64,000 nt of DNA. It comes from Opisthorchis felineus (taxonomy: Eukaryota > Platyhelminthes > Trematoda > Opisthorchiida > Opisthorchiidae). The notes under the pieces are model-generated. The model worked only from the letters and a program-made list of their open reading frames with translations, had not been told where the DNA came from and searched no databases. Of the stretch, positions 49,841 to 62,324 are shown in pieces; the first letter of the stretch is position 1, and each line of letters starts with the position of its first letter. The DNA lies in assembly GCA_004794785.1 (NCBI GenBank), contig SJOL01002831.1:22063-86062 (forward strand), read 5' to 3'. A program made the position numbers and the translations under genes.

Positions 49841-51996
49841 AATCTAGATTTTATGGATTACCACTCAGAAAATACAGGCTGCGGCTCTGCAAAAACCGTG
49901 GATGCCCAATCAGAAGAATAATTAAACATGCCGGGAACCTACTTATCCGGTCGATTAACTGCAAGGCATGTGAAATGGAGCGCACATGGTCCAATGAAAC
50001 TACAAAACTACCGGCTCTAAAATAGCCAATCACAACAACAGGTATCAGGTACTGCTTATGAGCTATATGAACTCAGAAAGGCTCGAAATGACCACCCCCG
50101 CAACCGCAAACCAATGTCTCCTCCATTGGCGACGGAACGTCCGTAGGCCATTTGCCAAATTCAACAATCAGTTGACCAGCTACCTGATCACTGAATAATA
50201 TTTTCTATTAATTTCACTCCACATGACGCAGCATAGTAGACAGGGCATGTTTTCAGCTAATAATCATCTGGTCAGTGTATAGCAACTTATGCAACATACA
50301 GAAACATGATCTATTGCAGATGATGTAAGAGGCTGGAGTTCAAATGTTCAATTACCTCAAAAGAAGCACCGTTATGGGCTTTTATCAATCATTTCAGGAA
50401 GTGTTTATTGTGAAGGTGCAGTCGAAATCCCGCACTGAAAAACCTCGATTGAATGTTAGTATCGTCACATTTCCAGTGAAAATATTGTTGACTATCAAAG
50501 ATCACACAACACTTACCATTTACCGTGTAATCGAAGAGTTGAATAACGTTGGCTAACACATAGACAGTTACACTGCTAATTAACTACGCACTGCCGAATG
50601 GTACAGTGTTTAGTTATTATCAGCACGTTGCAGGTCAGAATCTTCCAAAGAGAACCAAAGTGTCAGAGGGTTCCAATAAGCATGCAACAAAGGTACTGCA
50701 TTTCTCAGCTATCCAGAATAGCTTTGCTTTGCTTTGAAGATGAGATCTCAATGGCAGTGACCACTCGTAATCAGCGGCCTGAATTGGACCAGTGTTTGAC
50801 TGTGCTGCAGGCTTGATGACTATTCTCGAAAAATGCGAACTAATTCCCATAACGATATTTATCATCTCAATAAACAGGCAAATGCTTGACTTTTTGTCAA
50901 CCATTCAACGGCACAGATTTTGATGCACGCACGCCTTTGTAGTCACTATGTCCGGCTTGTTCAGAAAATCGGTGAAGCATGTCTAACGTACGGACTACGG
51001 CAGTAGGTTAAATTATGAGCAGAATCATGTGTAGATTTTATAATTAAATGGCAGACATCAACCATAACTAACGTATCAAAAGACTTCAAGTCGTGGATGA
51101 ATTAGTAATCGCCGTATTTTCTATACAAGGACCACCAACTAGAAACGCAAAAACGATGATCACAATAAACGTTTTTGTATCAGTCGAATTCCGAAGCCAG
51201 GGTAGGGCTGCTTCGTAATTAATTTATAACGTCTACTGGCGTGTTTGCTGATCCTTTAGCAGAACAACGAAAATAACTTTCCCACTATGTTGACGCACTG
51301 TTACGTAACAACAGCCGTCAGTCCGCTTCAGTAAAAAGCCCTTTTCGATGTTCTGTCATCCCGCCGATATCCTCCTCGCGTTATCCATGCATTCCTCCGC
51401 TAAGTATACCTACGTCATTTGCGACGCATTTTGAAACTTCCGGTTTTTGGATAACTCAACGACCAGTTTAAAAATGACACGACAAATCTATCAAAGTTAG
51501 ATGAGTTTCCGTGGTCGCATAACATCATTTTTGACATGACATGAGTAGCTGCCCAGATTCTACACCGTGAAGCTATTACGGCATATAGTTACAGGCTGCC
51601 ACTGATTATGTTTGTAAAAGACTTTCCACATTATTACTTTTAATTTGAGTTTTGGGTAATTATTTCACTTTGAATTTGGCGAAGAACTGCACTTAGCTGA
51701 ACTCAAACGACCTCAACTTATTGATTTTTTCCACTTGCCCCAATAAAGTGCATCAACGTTTCTAGTCTACTATAACTTCTGCTTGAAATAGCAAATTGTC
51801 GTATAACTTTCGTCCCCATTTATGAGCGTCTGAAGTGCTGAATAGTGAAGTGAGCGAAGCTGTGAATACATTCTTATTGCCCTTTTGGTGGACAAATACA
51901 TAACCAGCGCATTGTGGCCCCTGTGGTGTCGCATTACGCATTCAAGCTATCTGACTGATCAGTGGCCTCAGCCATAACTTCAGGAGAGAAATCACA
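49841..51996. other. no supported gene
   Basis: The 89-codon minus frame at 50635-50904 and the plus frame at 50598-50816 oppose each other. A micro-exon with a TTGCAG acceptor near 50632 is conceivable but unsupported. No recognised repeat. Confidence 0.4.
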
Positions 51997-52132
51997 ATGA
52001 GCAAATCCGACCACATCGTGCGTACGCCAGTGCGAGATGAGCAGCACGCCACCGCTGTGGATGAATACGAGCCCTATCAACAGCATTTCTGCGTTGTCAG
52101 TAGTCAAGGTGCAGAACAGAGCATTTCTGTAT
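51997..52132 (+). CDS. candidate first coding exon, unidentified
   Basis: The frame starts at ATG 51997 with A at -3. For about 37 codons the third positions are mostly G or C, unlike the AT-rich surroundings, which suggests real coding sequence. The peptide begins MSKSDHIVRTPVRDEQ and is acidic and hydrophilic. Two donors are possible, GTGCAG at 52109 or GTAAGA at 52133, both leaving phase 1. Read without splicing, the frame stops at 52179 (60 codons). I found no in-phase downstream exon; the open stretch at 53095 does not join in frame. Family unknown. Confidence 0.4.
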
Positions 52133-52662
52133 GTAAGAAAACTCTATCTACGAGACCACTGAATTGGTCTAAACTATAAATAGACCCCGTTGTTTAAAAT
52201 AGCGCATGCCTGCCCCATACAATGTTCCTATCGCCATCCCTACATGCACTGCAGTTCAACTTACATCGCATCATTTTGGCCTCTAAAACAGATTCCACAT
52301 GGTATGAATCTAGAATCTAGAGTCTGCTGGGACCAGTTGCGGACATGTAGGATGTATGGATTATTCTAAAGACAACCACAGAAAGAATATTTACTGCATC
52401 ATGCTCTAAGGCCTTATGCCAGGCACCAGGAAAGCCAGTGCAAACCATCTTTTGGTAATGATAACCTAAGGAATCAGGAGAGATTATATTGCAGTTTATC
52501 ATCCAGCGCTCTCAATAGCGTTCATTTTGTACTGGCGAAAGCGGACTGAATCCTACAATGAAAAAGACACATCTACTGAATTACATTTAGCATAGAGGGG
52601 ATCGTACATTTTAAGGAATAATAAAATGTCACTTTGTCTTTACAATGTGGTGAGCCGAATAA
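52133..52662. other. no gene seen
   Basis: Would be intron of the plus-strand exon if that call is right. The minus frame at 52317-52502 is not convincing. Confidence 0.4.
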
Positions 52663-52844
52663 TTAGAGGCGATAAAACCTGCGAATAAAGTTATAACTGG
52701 AATTTTGTTGCAGTGCTTCCTTCCTGTAGATGGCATGCACTTTAACTGAGTTCGTACAAGTGCAAAGACGAGGCCAATTTGGATTTTTTGGTGGAGGTTG
52801 TCCATACTTAGACTGGCCAAAATCAAAATGCAAAGCAAACTTAA
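52663..52844 (-). CDS. candidate minus-strand exon, unidentified
   Basis: A good acceptor, TGTGTGCTCTCAG, ends at 52845. The frame that follows (KFALHFDFGQSKYGQPPPKN and on) is open to a stop at 52663. It has a protein-like composition with Pro-, Asn- and Tyr-containing segments and a basic end. A donor GCAG/GTTTTA inside it is weak, so it may be a terminal exon. An overlapping minus frame (52629-52856) competes. Family unknown. Confidence 0.25.
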
Positions 52845-53676
52845 CTGAGAGCACACAAGTTGTATTTATGCTGAAAAAATGTCGGTTACTTGGACATTTG
52901 TAATGCTTTCCCTCAGGTAGTTCACTGTAATGTGAAGAAGAAATTGATGGGGCAAGGCACGGTTTCGTTTAGCCTGCGGGTCTCCTTTACACTGTGCCCC
53001 AATTTGTGAATTAACACGTAATCTAACTTGCTAGGTACATTAGGAAAACTGAAACAAACATAGGGCGATTGGCTAATTTTGCTACTTCAAGGCAATGGGA
53101 GAGGCTCTTGGTTCTTTTGAAAACCCAAATTGTTCAAAACAAGGGACGCCCGACTACAATGATTCAAAACATAATGGAATAAAAATGGCAGCTGGGGCAA
53201 CCTTATCACTTGACTCAGTGAATATAATGATGATGATTTCAAAATCGGTTTACGATTTCACAAGTTTCTATTGCAAGTTAATCGCTTTTTATTCCACTGC
53301 AGGTGACAGCAGCATAAACATATGATTCCTTTCGCAGTCTACCAACAGGTGCACATTTTGTGACAAGAATCAAGACTCAACTCTGATTCCGTAAGTGGCA
53401 AATTAATTTACGTATAAGCATACAAATGATCACGCGTGGATTTACGTCTGAACGAACGGAAGCAGCTCTAAACACAACTTAATTCGTCCCCCAGTGCAGT
53501 CCACGGTAAGATAAAAACAAACAAAACAGCACCTACTGACGGTGGGTAATAGGACAAACCGGCAAACCTGTAACAGTGGGGAGGACTAACTTCTACCGCA
53601 GGACTGGTCGAAAAGCAAGCTGCTGGGCCGAAAACCTTTCTATAATTTTAGCCTCCCAATCGATGGATGCCGTGCA
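52845..53676. other. no supported gene
   Basis: The 76-codon plus frame at 53095-53325 follows a CTACTTCAAG acceptor-like site, but it is Met- and Ser-rich and not recognised. Confidence 0.4.
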
Positions 53677-54126
53677 TTATACTTGTATTTGTGCGTTAAA
53701 ACCTCCATCGAACTTGCACACAAACAACTGTACAACGCTGTGACAAATGTAGTTGAAGGATAAGTGAGGTTTGCAACATGCACACAAAGCCATAAGGAAA
53801 ATAGCCCTTGAAAGCGGCAAAAATAAAGAGTGTTGGAGTCTTGTTGAAAAACCACATGTTCTGACGAAAACGAACAAACGTAAAGTCCCAGAATCCTCGG
53901 TCAGCTTTGGAATTATGTCTGTGAATGATGTGAGGCAAGAAGTCGCCAACGGGATAGAACTAGTATTGTCCACACACATGGTACAAAAGCCCAGCATAGA
54001 GCGACAGACAAAACGCTGCTTGGATGACTGGCTAGGACATAACAGCATACTGGCTGACTGGACTGGTTGGATTCCACGTCCTGTAGGACTTCCAAGCATT
54101 TGAAGGGGAGGCCGAGCACATCCCAA
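53677..54126. other. 450-base segment open on both strands
   Basis: The plus frame 53768-54103 (about 111 codons, no ATG at its start) is hydrophilic. It includes a Lys-rich N-terminal half, a Val-Asn-Asp-Val segment and a Trp-rich end. The minus frame (149 codons, starting TTG) covers the same bases and is Cys- and Ser-rich. The plus strand looks more protein-like. It could be an internal-to-terminal exon or a transposon remnant. No family is recognised. Confidence 0.25.
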
Positions 54127-55679
54127 ACAGGAAGACGTTAAGATCCCATAGCACTCAATGTGACAGTTAATTTTAGATTGCCATGCCTAACCTGCTCTCC
54201 ATAAACCATTTACCAATTAGATTCGCCACTATGTACCCTTTTACACATCATTCCACTGCAACCGACTGCTATCTGCTATTCTAGGACCATAACACTTTCG
54301 AGGACGTCTAAAAGGGTCGAATCAGAAGAAGCAAGTTTTGAAACCGTTTATTAATGCAAAGCCGTGAGTTTTACTTCACTGTAAAGAGCACCGTTCACCT
54401 CTGTTGCCAAGCTTCACTGGATTTTCAAGTGGTCTTGCTTCTAATTAGCCCACCATCTGACTTGCTCTGCGGGACATGGGTCCAAGTTCGCTGAATGGCG
54501 GTGCTGACCAGAGAAACTAAGTGCTGCTCACTGGATAGTGCACACTTCATGAATCACCAGAAAGATTCAAAATTGCTATCTCTCTGGCTAATATTCAAAG
54601 AATAAGCCGTTCAGTTGTTTTTATTCCTCAGGAAGCTCCCCTACATGGCTAAAATATTAAAGTTGTTTCAAGGCACTAGACAAGTTTTGAAAATTCTGAA
54701 ATATATTTGCTGGCAAGTACATTCCCATAAGATGCTAGCGCACAATAAAAAATTTCTACACAGAAAATTGAGCTCGAATTTCGCGCTGTCCTACAACAAC
54801 CATGTAAACTGAGCATCTGGCTGAGCTAAAGCTTCCTAAAATTTGAAGTGTTTACCTTACAAATCTTTAACGGAAACTTTGTAGAAGACAAACCAAAATG
54901 ACTCCCCGAAAAACTACAATATGGATCTACTTAGAAAATGGCTAGTCACTGAACACAAATCTTTAACGGCATGTGATAGGCAGTTCTAGCGAAATTTGGA
55001 GGACTGAATAATGTTGGACAAATGCTCGGAAGTTCTGAAAACTCCCAAAGGTGGAAGCATTATATTTGGAAGAAGGGTGGTCTATTTATTACTGCCGCGC
55101 CGAACGATGCGGCATATATGTATTTACACCAAACAGAACAGTTTTTTGGGCTTTCGTACCTTCGAAACTTTGAAAAGTTAAAACTGGATCAAATTCACTG
55201 TGAATATTCACACTAACATGGGCCAAAATTTTGCTATTTACCCAAGCCCAATTTCTGTAAACTCCTTCCCAAAGGTTTAATGCTAGCAATCTTCGAGGCT
55301 AACGATGAGCTCAAGTACTATTGTTGTAATGGTTATTTGCACGAAATCAGCATAAGACCCTATGACGTTGGAACCCATCTGAAGAAAGGTCTCAAAGGTC
55401 GGCAAGAAGTCCAAAACCTATACCCTAAATTTGATGTTCCAGAAATGGTCAAAGTGTGTAACCTGGACATTACGTATATCCTGACGTACAAGACTGAGCT
55501 AAATACTGAGCAAAAGTAACAAACGAAAAGGCCAACTTTCTTATATGTGCCAACAAATTGTCGTGCGTACCTCGTTCGATTTGGACAGCAGATAGCTACA
55601 GAAAAACTATTACTGCCAAATCATCCTTATTGTTGTAGGGAACAAACTTTTTATTGGAGTTTTCCCCTTTTAAATGAAG
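54127..55679. other. no supported gene
   Basis: Plus frames at 54615-54812, 55022-55216 and 55280-55519 (ATG, 79 codons) have mildly protein-like composition but no splice support or recognised motif. Confidence 0.35.
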
Positions 55680-55880
55680 CCAATCCACGCTGAAAAGCCG
55701 AGAAGCACCGTAGAGCTTTTCAATCCTTATTGGGAGTTACCAGCAATGCGCATCTCACGAAACTGCACAGAGTCTCAGGCCGGCGCCTTTTTGGCTAGTA
55801 GTTTGAACGCTCAACCGCCCGATCACAAGCATCTAAGCAGCATTATGATTAACTTGCAATTAGACAGGATGTAGCGTCAA
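55680..55880 (-). repeat. SMalpha-like SINE with decayed hammerhead
   Basis: The minus strand shows GCTGGTAACTCCC, AATAA, GGATTGAAAAG and then GGTGCTTCTCGG. These correspond position by position to the hammerhead region of the 57.4 kb copy, where the core reads CTGATGA; here it has become CTGGTAA. GAAA survives. A tRNA-like part with GTTCAAAC, a weak B-box, lies upstream on the same strand near 55800-55815. Confidence 0.5.
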
Positions 55881-56031
55881 CCAGCCTTCCTGTCTACGCG
55901 CGAGTTACAGTGCTAATTAACCACCCGTAGTCGAACGGTTAAACACTCAAACTACCAGCTGGGAGTTTGCGGCCTCAAGGCTCTCTAGAGTTTTGTGAGA
56001 TGCGCAATGCCAGTGGCTACCAATGAGGATA
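55732..56031. repeat. inverted pair of SINE arms
   Basis: Bases 55732-55782 (through GCAATGCGCATCTCACG and AGTCTCAGGCCG) are matched in reverse complement by 55970-56031 (through GTGAGATGCGCAATGCC). The arms are about 50-60 bases, imperfect, with a spacer of about 190 bases. The pair probably arose from two copies of the SINE in opposite orientation or a fold-back duplication. Confidence 0.55.
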
Positions 56032-57339
56032 GAAAAGTGGTACAGCGCACAGATCGATTTCACTTAAAAGAATGAGTCTCCATTAAAAATCAATCTTATT
56101 AATTTCCACCTATATGGTGGATATAGTTGTCAAGGGATTATAGCCTCTTTACGGGTCATTCCTTCAAATTTTACCAGTGGCTAGGCTTTAAATTAAATTA
56201 CCTTCTCAATACTACTGATAAGCGCTTGCCCTGCTTTTCTGTGGCTCTGACCATCTTTACTGCAATTGTCCCGTCGTTAGAACGTTGCTTGTACCAACCC
56301 CGCCTTCATTCTATCGTTAAGAGTGATATAGTAATAACAGTTATTAAGTCAAAATACTTGAAGCTAGTTTATATAACCAGTTTATATAAAACCGGTTATA
56401 TATAACCATCAGGAATATGCAGTGTAATTCGGGCTTAAGAAATTCTTGCGGCAAAACTCACAAAATGTATAGGCACATTTTGTTAGTGAATACGGCGGCC
56501 AACAACCATCAAGTTCAGTAGGCTCTATACACGGGCACCGTTTTTATGCTGATGCGGATCAATCCTACCGCAGAATTTTTGCAAATCTTTTGACATTTTG
56601 AAGCGATTTCAGCAGTCATCGTTTTGACAGAGCTAGAGGAACGATGATATAAAAGAGAGAGGCCTATCGACCTAAGCTTAGTAGTGTTGCGCTCCAAGCA
56701 ATTCAATGTTTTGGGTCTACCCGACGAAAAATGTTAAAATTGATTTCAGATTGCCCGTTGGTAATACATGATTATGGACAGTTAAGAACCAGAGAACTTA
56801 TCCACATAATGTCCACGATCCTCTCTAATTTGGAGGAACCTTCCGACAAAATGATCAAAAAATTTTCTTGTGACACAGAACGCTAAAATATCGTCCATTA
56901 ATGTATATGGTATGTGCTATACCGTCCGTCGTCCGGCATGGACAGATTACGTTATGCGAGCCTATGCATTAATCAAATAGCATTCAATGAGGCTCATTCA
57001 AACCTACAAAGATTCAGGGTTTTCGTTCACACGGAAATGGTATTGAACTTGTGTATCGTATTGGACGACTCCAAGGTGGATGCTTTCTCCTTTTAGTGGA
57101 TCATGCTAAAAATTCCTTGAAGTTCGAAGCCCTTGTTTATCGTTTCTGCATATTGATTCGTAGTTATTTGACGATTAGCAGTTTTGTGCAAGACGCTACC
57201 TCAGGCCGATGGGCATTGTATGGTTCTACAATAGATTAGTGTTTTGTCCGGATTATCACTCAGTATACAGTCCAACCGATCATCGGTACACACAAACGTC
57301 GCTCAGTCATTTTCTTCACTAAAAGTAGGACAAAAATTG
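56032..57339. other. no supported gene; AT inverted repeat
   Basis: A tract of TTTATATAA and GGTTATA units at about 56369-56407 forms imperfect inverted repeats. The frames at 56515-56706 (minus) and 56914-57239 (plus) are not convincing. Confidence 0.4.
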
Positions 57340-57560
57340 GTCACATGTTGAGTTCAGTTCAGTTCAGTTTTAAACGAAAAGCCGAAGAGCACCATACGAC
57401 CGTTTTATCCTTGTTTGGAATCATCAGCAGTGCTCAACTTACAACTCTCCATAGGGATTTGAATTAGCGACCTCTGGAGTAGTAGTTAGTTCGGCTGCGT
57501 TCGACTGATGAACAGTGTAATTAACTCGCTAATAGACAGGATGCAGTGCCACGCATCCTC
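57340..57560 (-). repeat. SMalpha-like SINE with hammerhead, best-preserved copy of family 2
   Basis: On the minus strand a tRNA-like part has a B-box-like AATTCAAATCC (57456-57466). It is followed by GAGCAC (57431-57436), CTGATGA (57422-57428), helix II TTCC-AAACAA-GGAT, AAAA, CGGTC, and GTGCTC (57388-57393). GAGCAC and GTGCTC pair perfectly as the outer part of helix I. GAAA has become AAAA and one helix II pair is lost, so activity is unlikely. The element ends in CTGAACTGAACTGAACT, a pentamer repeat (57350-57371) that may be its 3' tail. The order matches the schistosome SMalpha plan of pol III promoter plus hammerhead. Confidence 0.6.
57350..57371. repeat. AGTTC pentanucleotide repeat
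   Basis: GAGTTCAGTTCAGTTCAGTT gives about four units at the presumed 3' end of the SINE at 57340-57560. Confidence 0.8.
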
Positions 57561-57599
57561 TAACGGCGGGATTCGCATCATTTAATCACGCACCGACTC

Positions 57600-57800
57600 A
57601 CTGTTTGGATGATAACTTCTCAGCTGTTGAGCCCATGATTGTTAGAATTCACCAGCAGTGAAGTTCTTCGCGAACCCTCGGGGAATTCAAACCCTCAACT
57701 TTCCGGTTAGTAGCTGACCACAGAGCCAGTCAGCCACGACCGCCCGATTAGTGGTGTGATTAATTTGCCAATCATCCTTCAGCCACGCAACGCACATCAC
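57600..57800 (-). repeat. second SMalpha-like SINE, more decayed
   Basis: The minus strand carries a tRNA-like part with B-box GGGTTTGAATTCCCC (near 57675-57690). It then has CACTGCTGGTGAATTCT, a worn version of CACTGCTGATGA and helix II. It lies head-to-tail with the copy at 57340-57560. The 129-codon minus frame 57687-58076 runs into this repeat and is not treated as a gene. Confidence 0.45.
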
Positions 57801-60800
57801 GTATCCCGGTGTGACTTCTTGTGAGATAGAAAGCCGATGAGACTTGTATGATTTGGAATGACCCAAATACAACAGGCACCATGAAATCGGAAATTTTACG
57901 CAAAGCTGTTGGACTCCTGTGTAGATACCAGGATTTCTTGCTTTCGAGGTAATGCGGAAATTACAGCGCACTTTAACACCACTCATCAAACCCAAACTAC
58001 ATGTTTGCTGCTTGGACGACAATTTTACTGTAAGACAAAATCCAGTATATGATGCGCAAAAATTGCTCAATATCAAGTTTTATGACAAGTTACAGTTGGA
58101 CTGGAAAGGAACAACTGAATAGCATTCTTGGACATTTCAGTGCACAGGAAAGCGGATGGGGCTTTCAAAACTACCGAGCCAACTGAAATGAGTCCTTTAC
58201 TAGATAAACTGGGGGAACTGCGCATGCCAATAAGGGAACATCAGGAGACAGCTCACTAAACTAGATCTCCATATTCAAACACCAAGAAGGGCGCGGATTC
58301 AACCTACATAACTTAAAATTCTTAGCACTCGGGGACAGTACATAAGTTAACTTCTGGAGGCTTACTAATCTAAGGCAGATTTTATCAACCGACGGGCTGA
58401 ACTGGGTCTAATTTATACACCAATGTGTACAGAGGACCAGCTTTTTAAGTGAAATATTCAAAGGTAGCTAACTACCTTATTATCAGACGAAGCAACAGGA
58501 AGCCCCTTAGAGTAACATCAACAAAGGCCACAAAGTGGAACCCAGAGAGGTCATTTTAGCGGCAACCAGTGAACAATGATAGGGGAGATCGAGCTTTAAG
58601 TACACAGGATAACAAGAGAACCAAAAGAACCGGCAGACCGAAGGCCAGTCCTGGCTAGTCGCACACACAGTTATTTAAGGCACAGCCACTGACGCAACGC
58701 TACTCTCCTCTCGTCAAAAATGAACTGATAATATCACCCCAACTGGTGATGAAACCCTGGCAAATAAGTTACCCGGCTCAAAGGAAAAACTGACCTGTAA
58801 ACGTTTCAATTAGTTTATAATTTTCACTTTTATGACATCGTTTGAATAAGGATACTAGAGAGACCGCTTCCGAAAGGGACGCGCAGTAAAGCATGTTGTT
58901 CTAATTAATACAGAGGCCTTCATATCTTCGTTGACATAAAGCGCACGCGAATTAGCAAATCTGGTTTGCACTTAAAAGATTCTTCTTGAGAAATTAAAGT
59001 ATACTAGAGGGAGAGTTCCATGGAGGTCCGTAGACAGGTTCATAACTTTGGTGGAACAGAATTCAGATGATGCAGTCTACAAGAAACCTGCCTACATTAA
59101 GTTGGCGATCTTAAGCGAATGGCTCCGGAAGCTTTCACTCGTCGTGTAACCGCTTCTTTTCGAAGAGCACTCAATTCAACACAACAAAGGTCAGTCATGT
59201 CAGTACCACTGCTCAATACAGGCTTTAAAAGTACATGGACCGCAGCGTTGTGCCACTCATTCGTTTATGACTGTTCCACAAACGAAAGACTCGTTATTTA
59301 GCGCACAGCATAGACGAGCATTTACCGTCGGGCAACGAGGGTGAAGAGGCCAAATACGTGGCCAGTGCATCTGAAAACTACTTGAACTATACAAACTAGA
59401 GAGGCAACCCAATTACTGATTTACTGAGTACACTGTTTTTCGTAGTAGTGTAGTGGATTGTAATTGGATCCTGCCGACCATCTTTTCGTCATCAAAAGGA
59501 CGCGTGCAAGTAATGACTGTAACTTGGACAGTTAATGCCCTTCCTCTAAGAAGGACTCAAGAACTCATTTAAGGGTCATGTATTTCTGATTTTCAGCTAA
59601 TAAAGGACACTTCTTCTGCACTCAACCTTAAATCTATTTGTCAGATGAGATCCTGTTTAAGATCCATTTCGCCTACATTTATTCTGCTTCCTGAACTTTA
59701 CAACTTGTCCTCACAAAACTATCCAAAACTCACAGCATACCACCGTTTACACATCACGTGACGCACTTTTATCGCGATGAATTTTACGCCTTGTAATCCT
59801 ACAAATTTGTAGCTTCCGTGCATAACGCTGGTTATCAGTCTATTTTGTAAGTTCAAGCGGGTGACATTTTGAGAGTTTTTCAACCGTATGGGTGGCTCGA
59901 CCGCCATTTATCATTACACTGGTCACTATGACAAAAGTGATTTTGTTGCACGGCAGACAACCTACAATAACTGGGGGAATGTTGCACCCTTTTAAGTTGT
60001 TTTGATCCGTCATTCAGGACTCGAAAATGTTTTTAGGCCTCGTAAATATGCAGACACCCGCCACCCTGGGACAAATGCACAGGCAGTATGGATGGGGCCT
60101 TTGTTTTGTGGACACCAGTTGCAACCTGCTGCCCTTTAGAAAGCGTGTAAACCCACCGATAAGTCCCCAAAAAGGTTGCATACATAAACTGCAGGGAACA
60201 ATGATTATCAGACTAATTACAGTTGCGCTGCAAGACCTATGTCAAAACACTGTTGTGAAAACACGTTGACGTATTATTGCAATTCGTGTTGTTCAAAACA
60301 CTGGGTGTGTATTTCTGTTGTTGTTCTTCAGGCTGTTCTTCAGGTGTGCTGCCGTGCAGCTATACATGCTATATTTTATTGTGGTTTACTGACGCCCGGT
60401 ACCTTGTGTGAACGTAAGGGAATATAGAACAGTAAAACTGTAGTTTGCGTAGATTTAAAAGCAATGGACAACCAATGACCTACTTACACAGTCATAGACA
60501 TAAGTACCGATGTCTGTCGATATTTCCTGCGAAACAAACCTCTTTGGTAAAATCCCAGAAAAATTCTCAGATGATACCTCAGGAAGCAGTTGTTCGAAAT
60601 CCTGGAACTACCAGATAACTTACCTCCAGAAGATGCTATTGAGTGTACAAGTTCACTCTACGGATCTCAACACTATTCAACCGATTAAAATGAGGCAGTT
60701 GCACACTTTTTTAATCAGACCATCATAATGAGTGGTCCGAAAGCTATCTGAGTTTGAAAATTCTGGGTTCGTTTTAGAGCATCAAAAAGCATTCGTTGAT

Positions 60801-62324
60801 TTACCAAAAAGGTGAAACAGCCACATACGTGGCAAGCCCTGTCCCCAGTCACCAGGTTGTTCCAGACCACCAAGTAAACCGGGTTAATTTATCTAGTGTG
60901 ACCTATGAAGCAGCACCAAATAGCGCTTTAAGACACGCGTGCAATTCATGGGAAGAACGAAGATAGCAAACAAAGCTTGTGTTTGATTTCTGTTGTGGGA
61001 TTTGCGGGGTAAGTATTGTTTATATTCACATCACTCTCGTTTGAACAGTCATCCTGCTGTCCTGGCGCAATTACTCTGGTGTGCTCACACCAAGGGGTGG
61101 CAGATAACAGAATGGATGTTGCCAGTCATGATCGATTCAGAGGTACCCGGTATATGACTTCCCAGGAGTGATCGTTGTTTTTGACGTAAATGTAACCAAA
61201 CTGCACTTGAGATCGGGTTCTTTCGAACCACCTAGAAATAGGATTGTGGCTTGATATTCTCTAGAGAAAACACCTTATTCTAAGACCAAAATTTAATGCT
61301 GAGCACGAGCATAAAAGTCTGGTAATAGAGCTTGGTCATTTGTCCTCCAAGAGGAACCTCACAATCAGACTGGGGCTAAAACTCTTGTGAATTAGTGGCC
61401 GCGTATTTCGTATCAGCTACCAAATAACCCAAACGCTTTTCGGCAACGAAGGTCTGAAAGAGCTGAAGCGATTGGCAACCGAAAAAATCTTTTTCGCATG
61501 TCAAAAACAAAGATACGTAAAAGCCCTTACATCTCTTTGGCCTACCAATCACACCAAAACTGAGAGAGTGATTACGCTTGCGTACCAGTAGCAAAGCACA
61601 GATGGTATTACAACATGGTTTGCCGTTTTTTTGCCGTCTTTCTATAGTAAAGATGCGATAAAAATGGTCTTTTGTGAACACATTTTCTTAGAATAAGTCG
61701 GTTCTGCGAGTCGCACCCACTTTAACCTGACGAAATCAGATGAAGATAACATCACAAAGTCACAGTCTCAATGCCACCTTTTGCTTGTGTGTCCAAGTAT
61801 TGCCGTAACGGTTGCTGACCAAGGAAACAGAAAATCCATAACACATACCAATGTGTTGTGCAAAGTACAAAGGTAAAATCCACCACTCCACATTAGGCCA
61901 ATCTTTGTTCTGGGCACTCAACATCTGGTTGAGCAAGCGTCGCAGGGTTTGTCTAAGTCTTGATTAGACGTCACAGCGTACCAATTTACAGGACGTCTTC
62001 TTTTGATTTGTCACTCCCTTGTGACCTCCACTTTTGATTCGTGCATCACATGAAAGATGCAAATAACTTCACACACCCGTCTTTCTACGATTTTCATGAC
62101 ATTTTTATGAACTTCCATTCTGAAATAGATGATGGTCAATAAACTGAATAACTATTTCTGCCAAACAACCATAATTTGGCGGGTCAAATGGTGCATATGC
62201 ATAGATTATCTCACTAAAAACTAATAGCTTTTTGAGCCGTAGATTATATGGTGGTATGCTTCTGACACCCACTTTTTATCCAGTGATATCAGAAAAAAGT
62301 CTGAATCATAGAAGCTGTTCTGAA
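57801..62324. other. no supported gene; minor repeats
   Basis: The 101-codon minus frame at 61376-61681 is the most protein-like here but unrecognised. An 11-base unit, TGTTCTTCAGG, is repeated at 60321-60343. Sequences around 59345-59370 and 60810-60835 share a GGTGAA...CATACGTGGC-like core in the same orientation and may be fragments of one repeat. Confidence 0.35.

Noticed and set aside
57687..58076. 129-codon minus frame as a gene
   Set aside because: Its second half lies in a tRNA-like SINE and it has no recognised domain.
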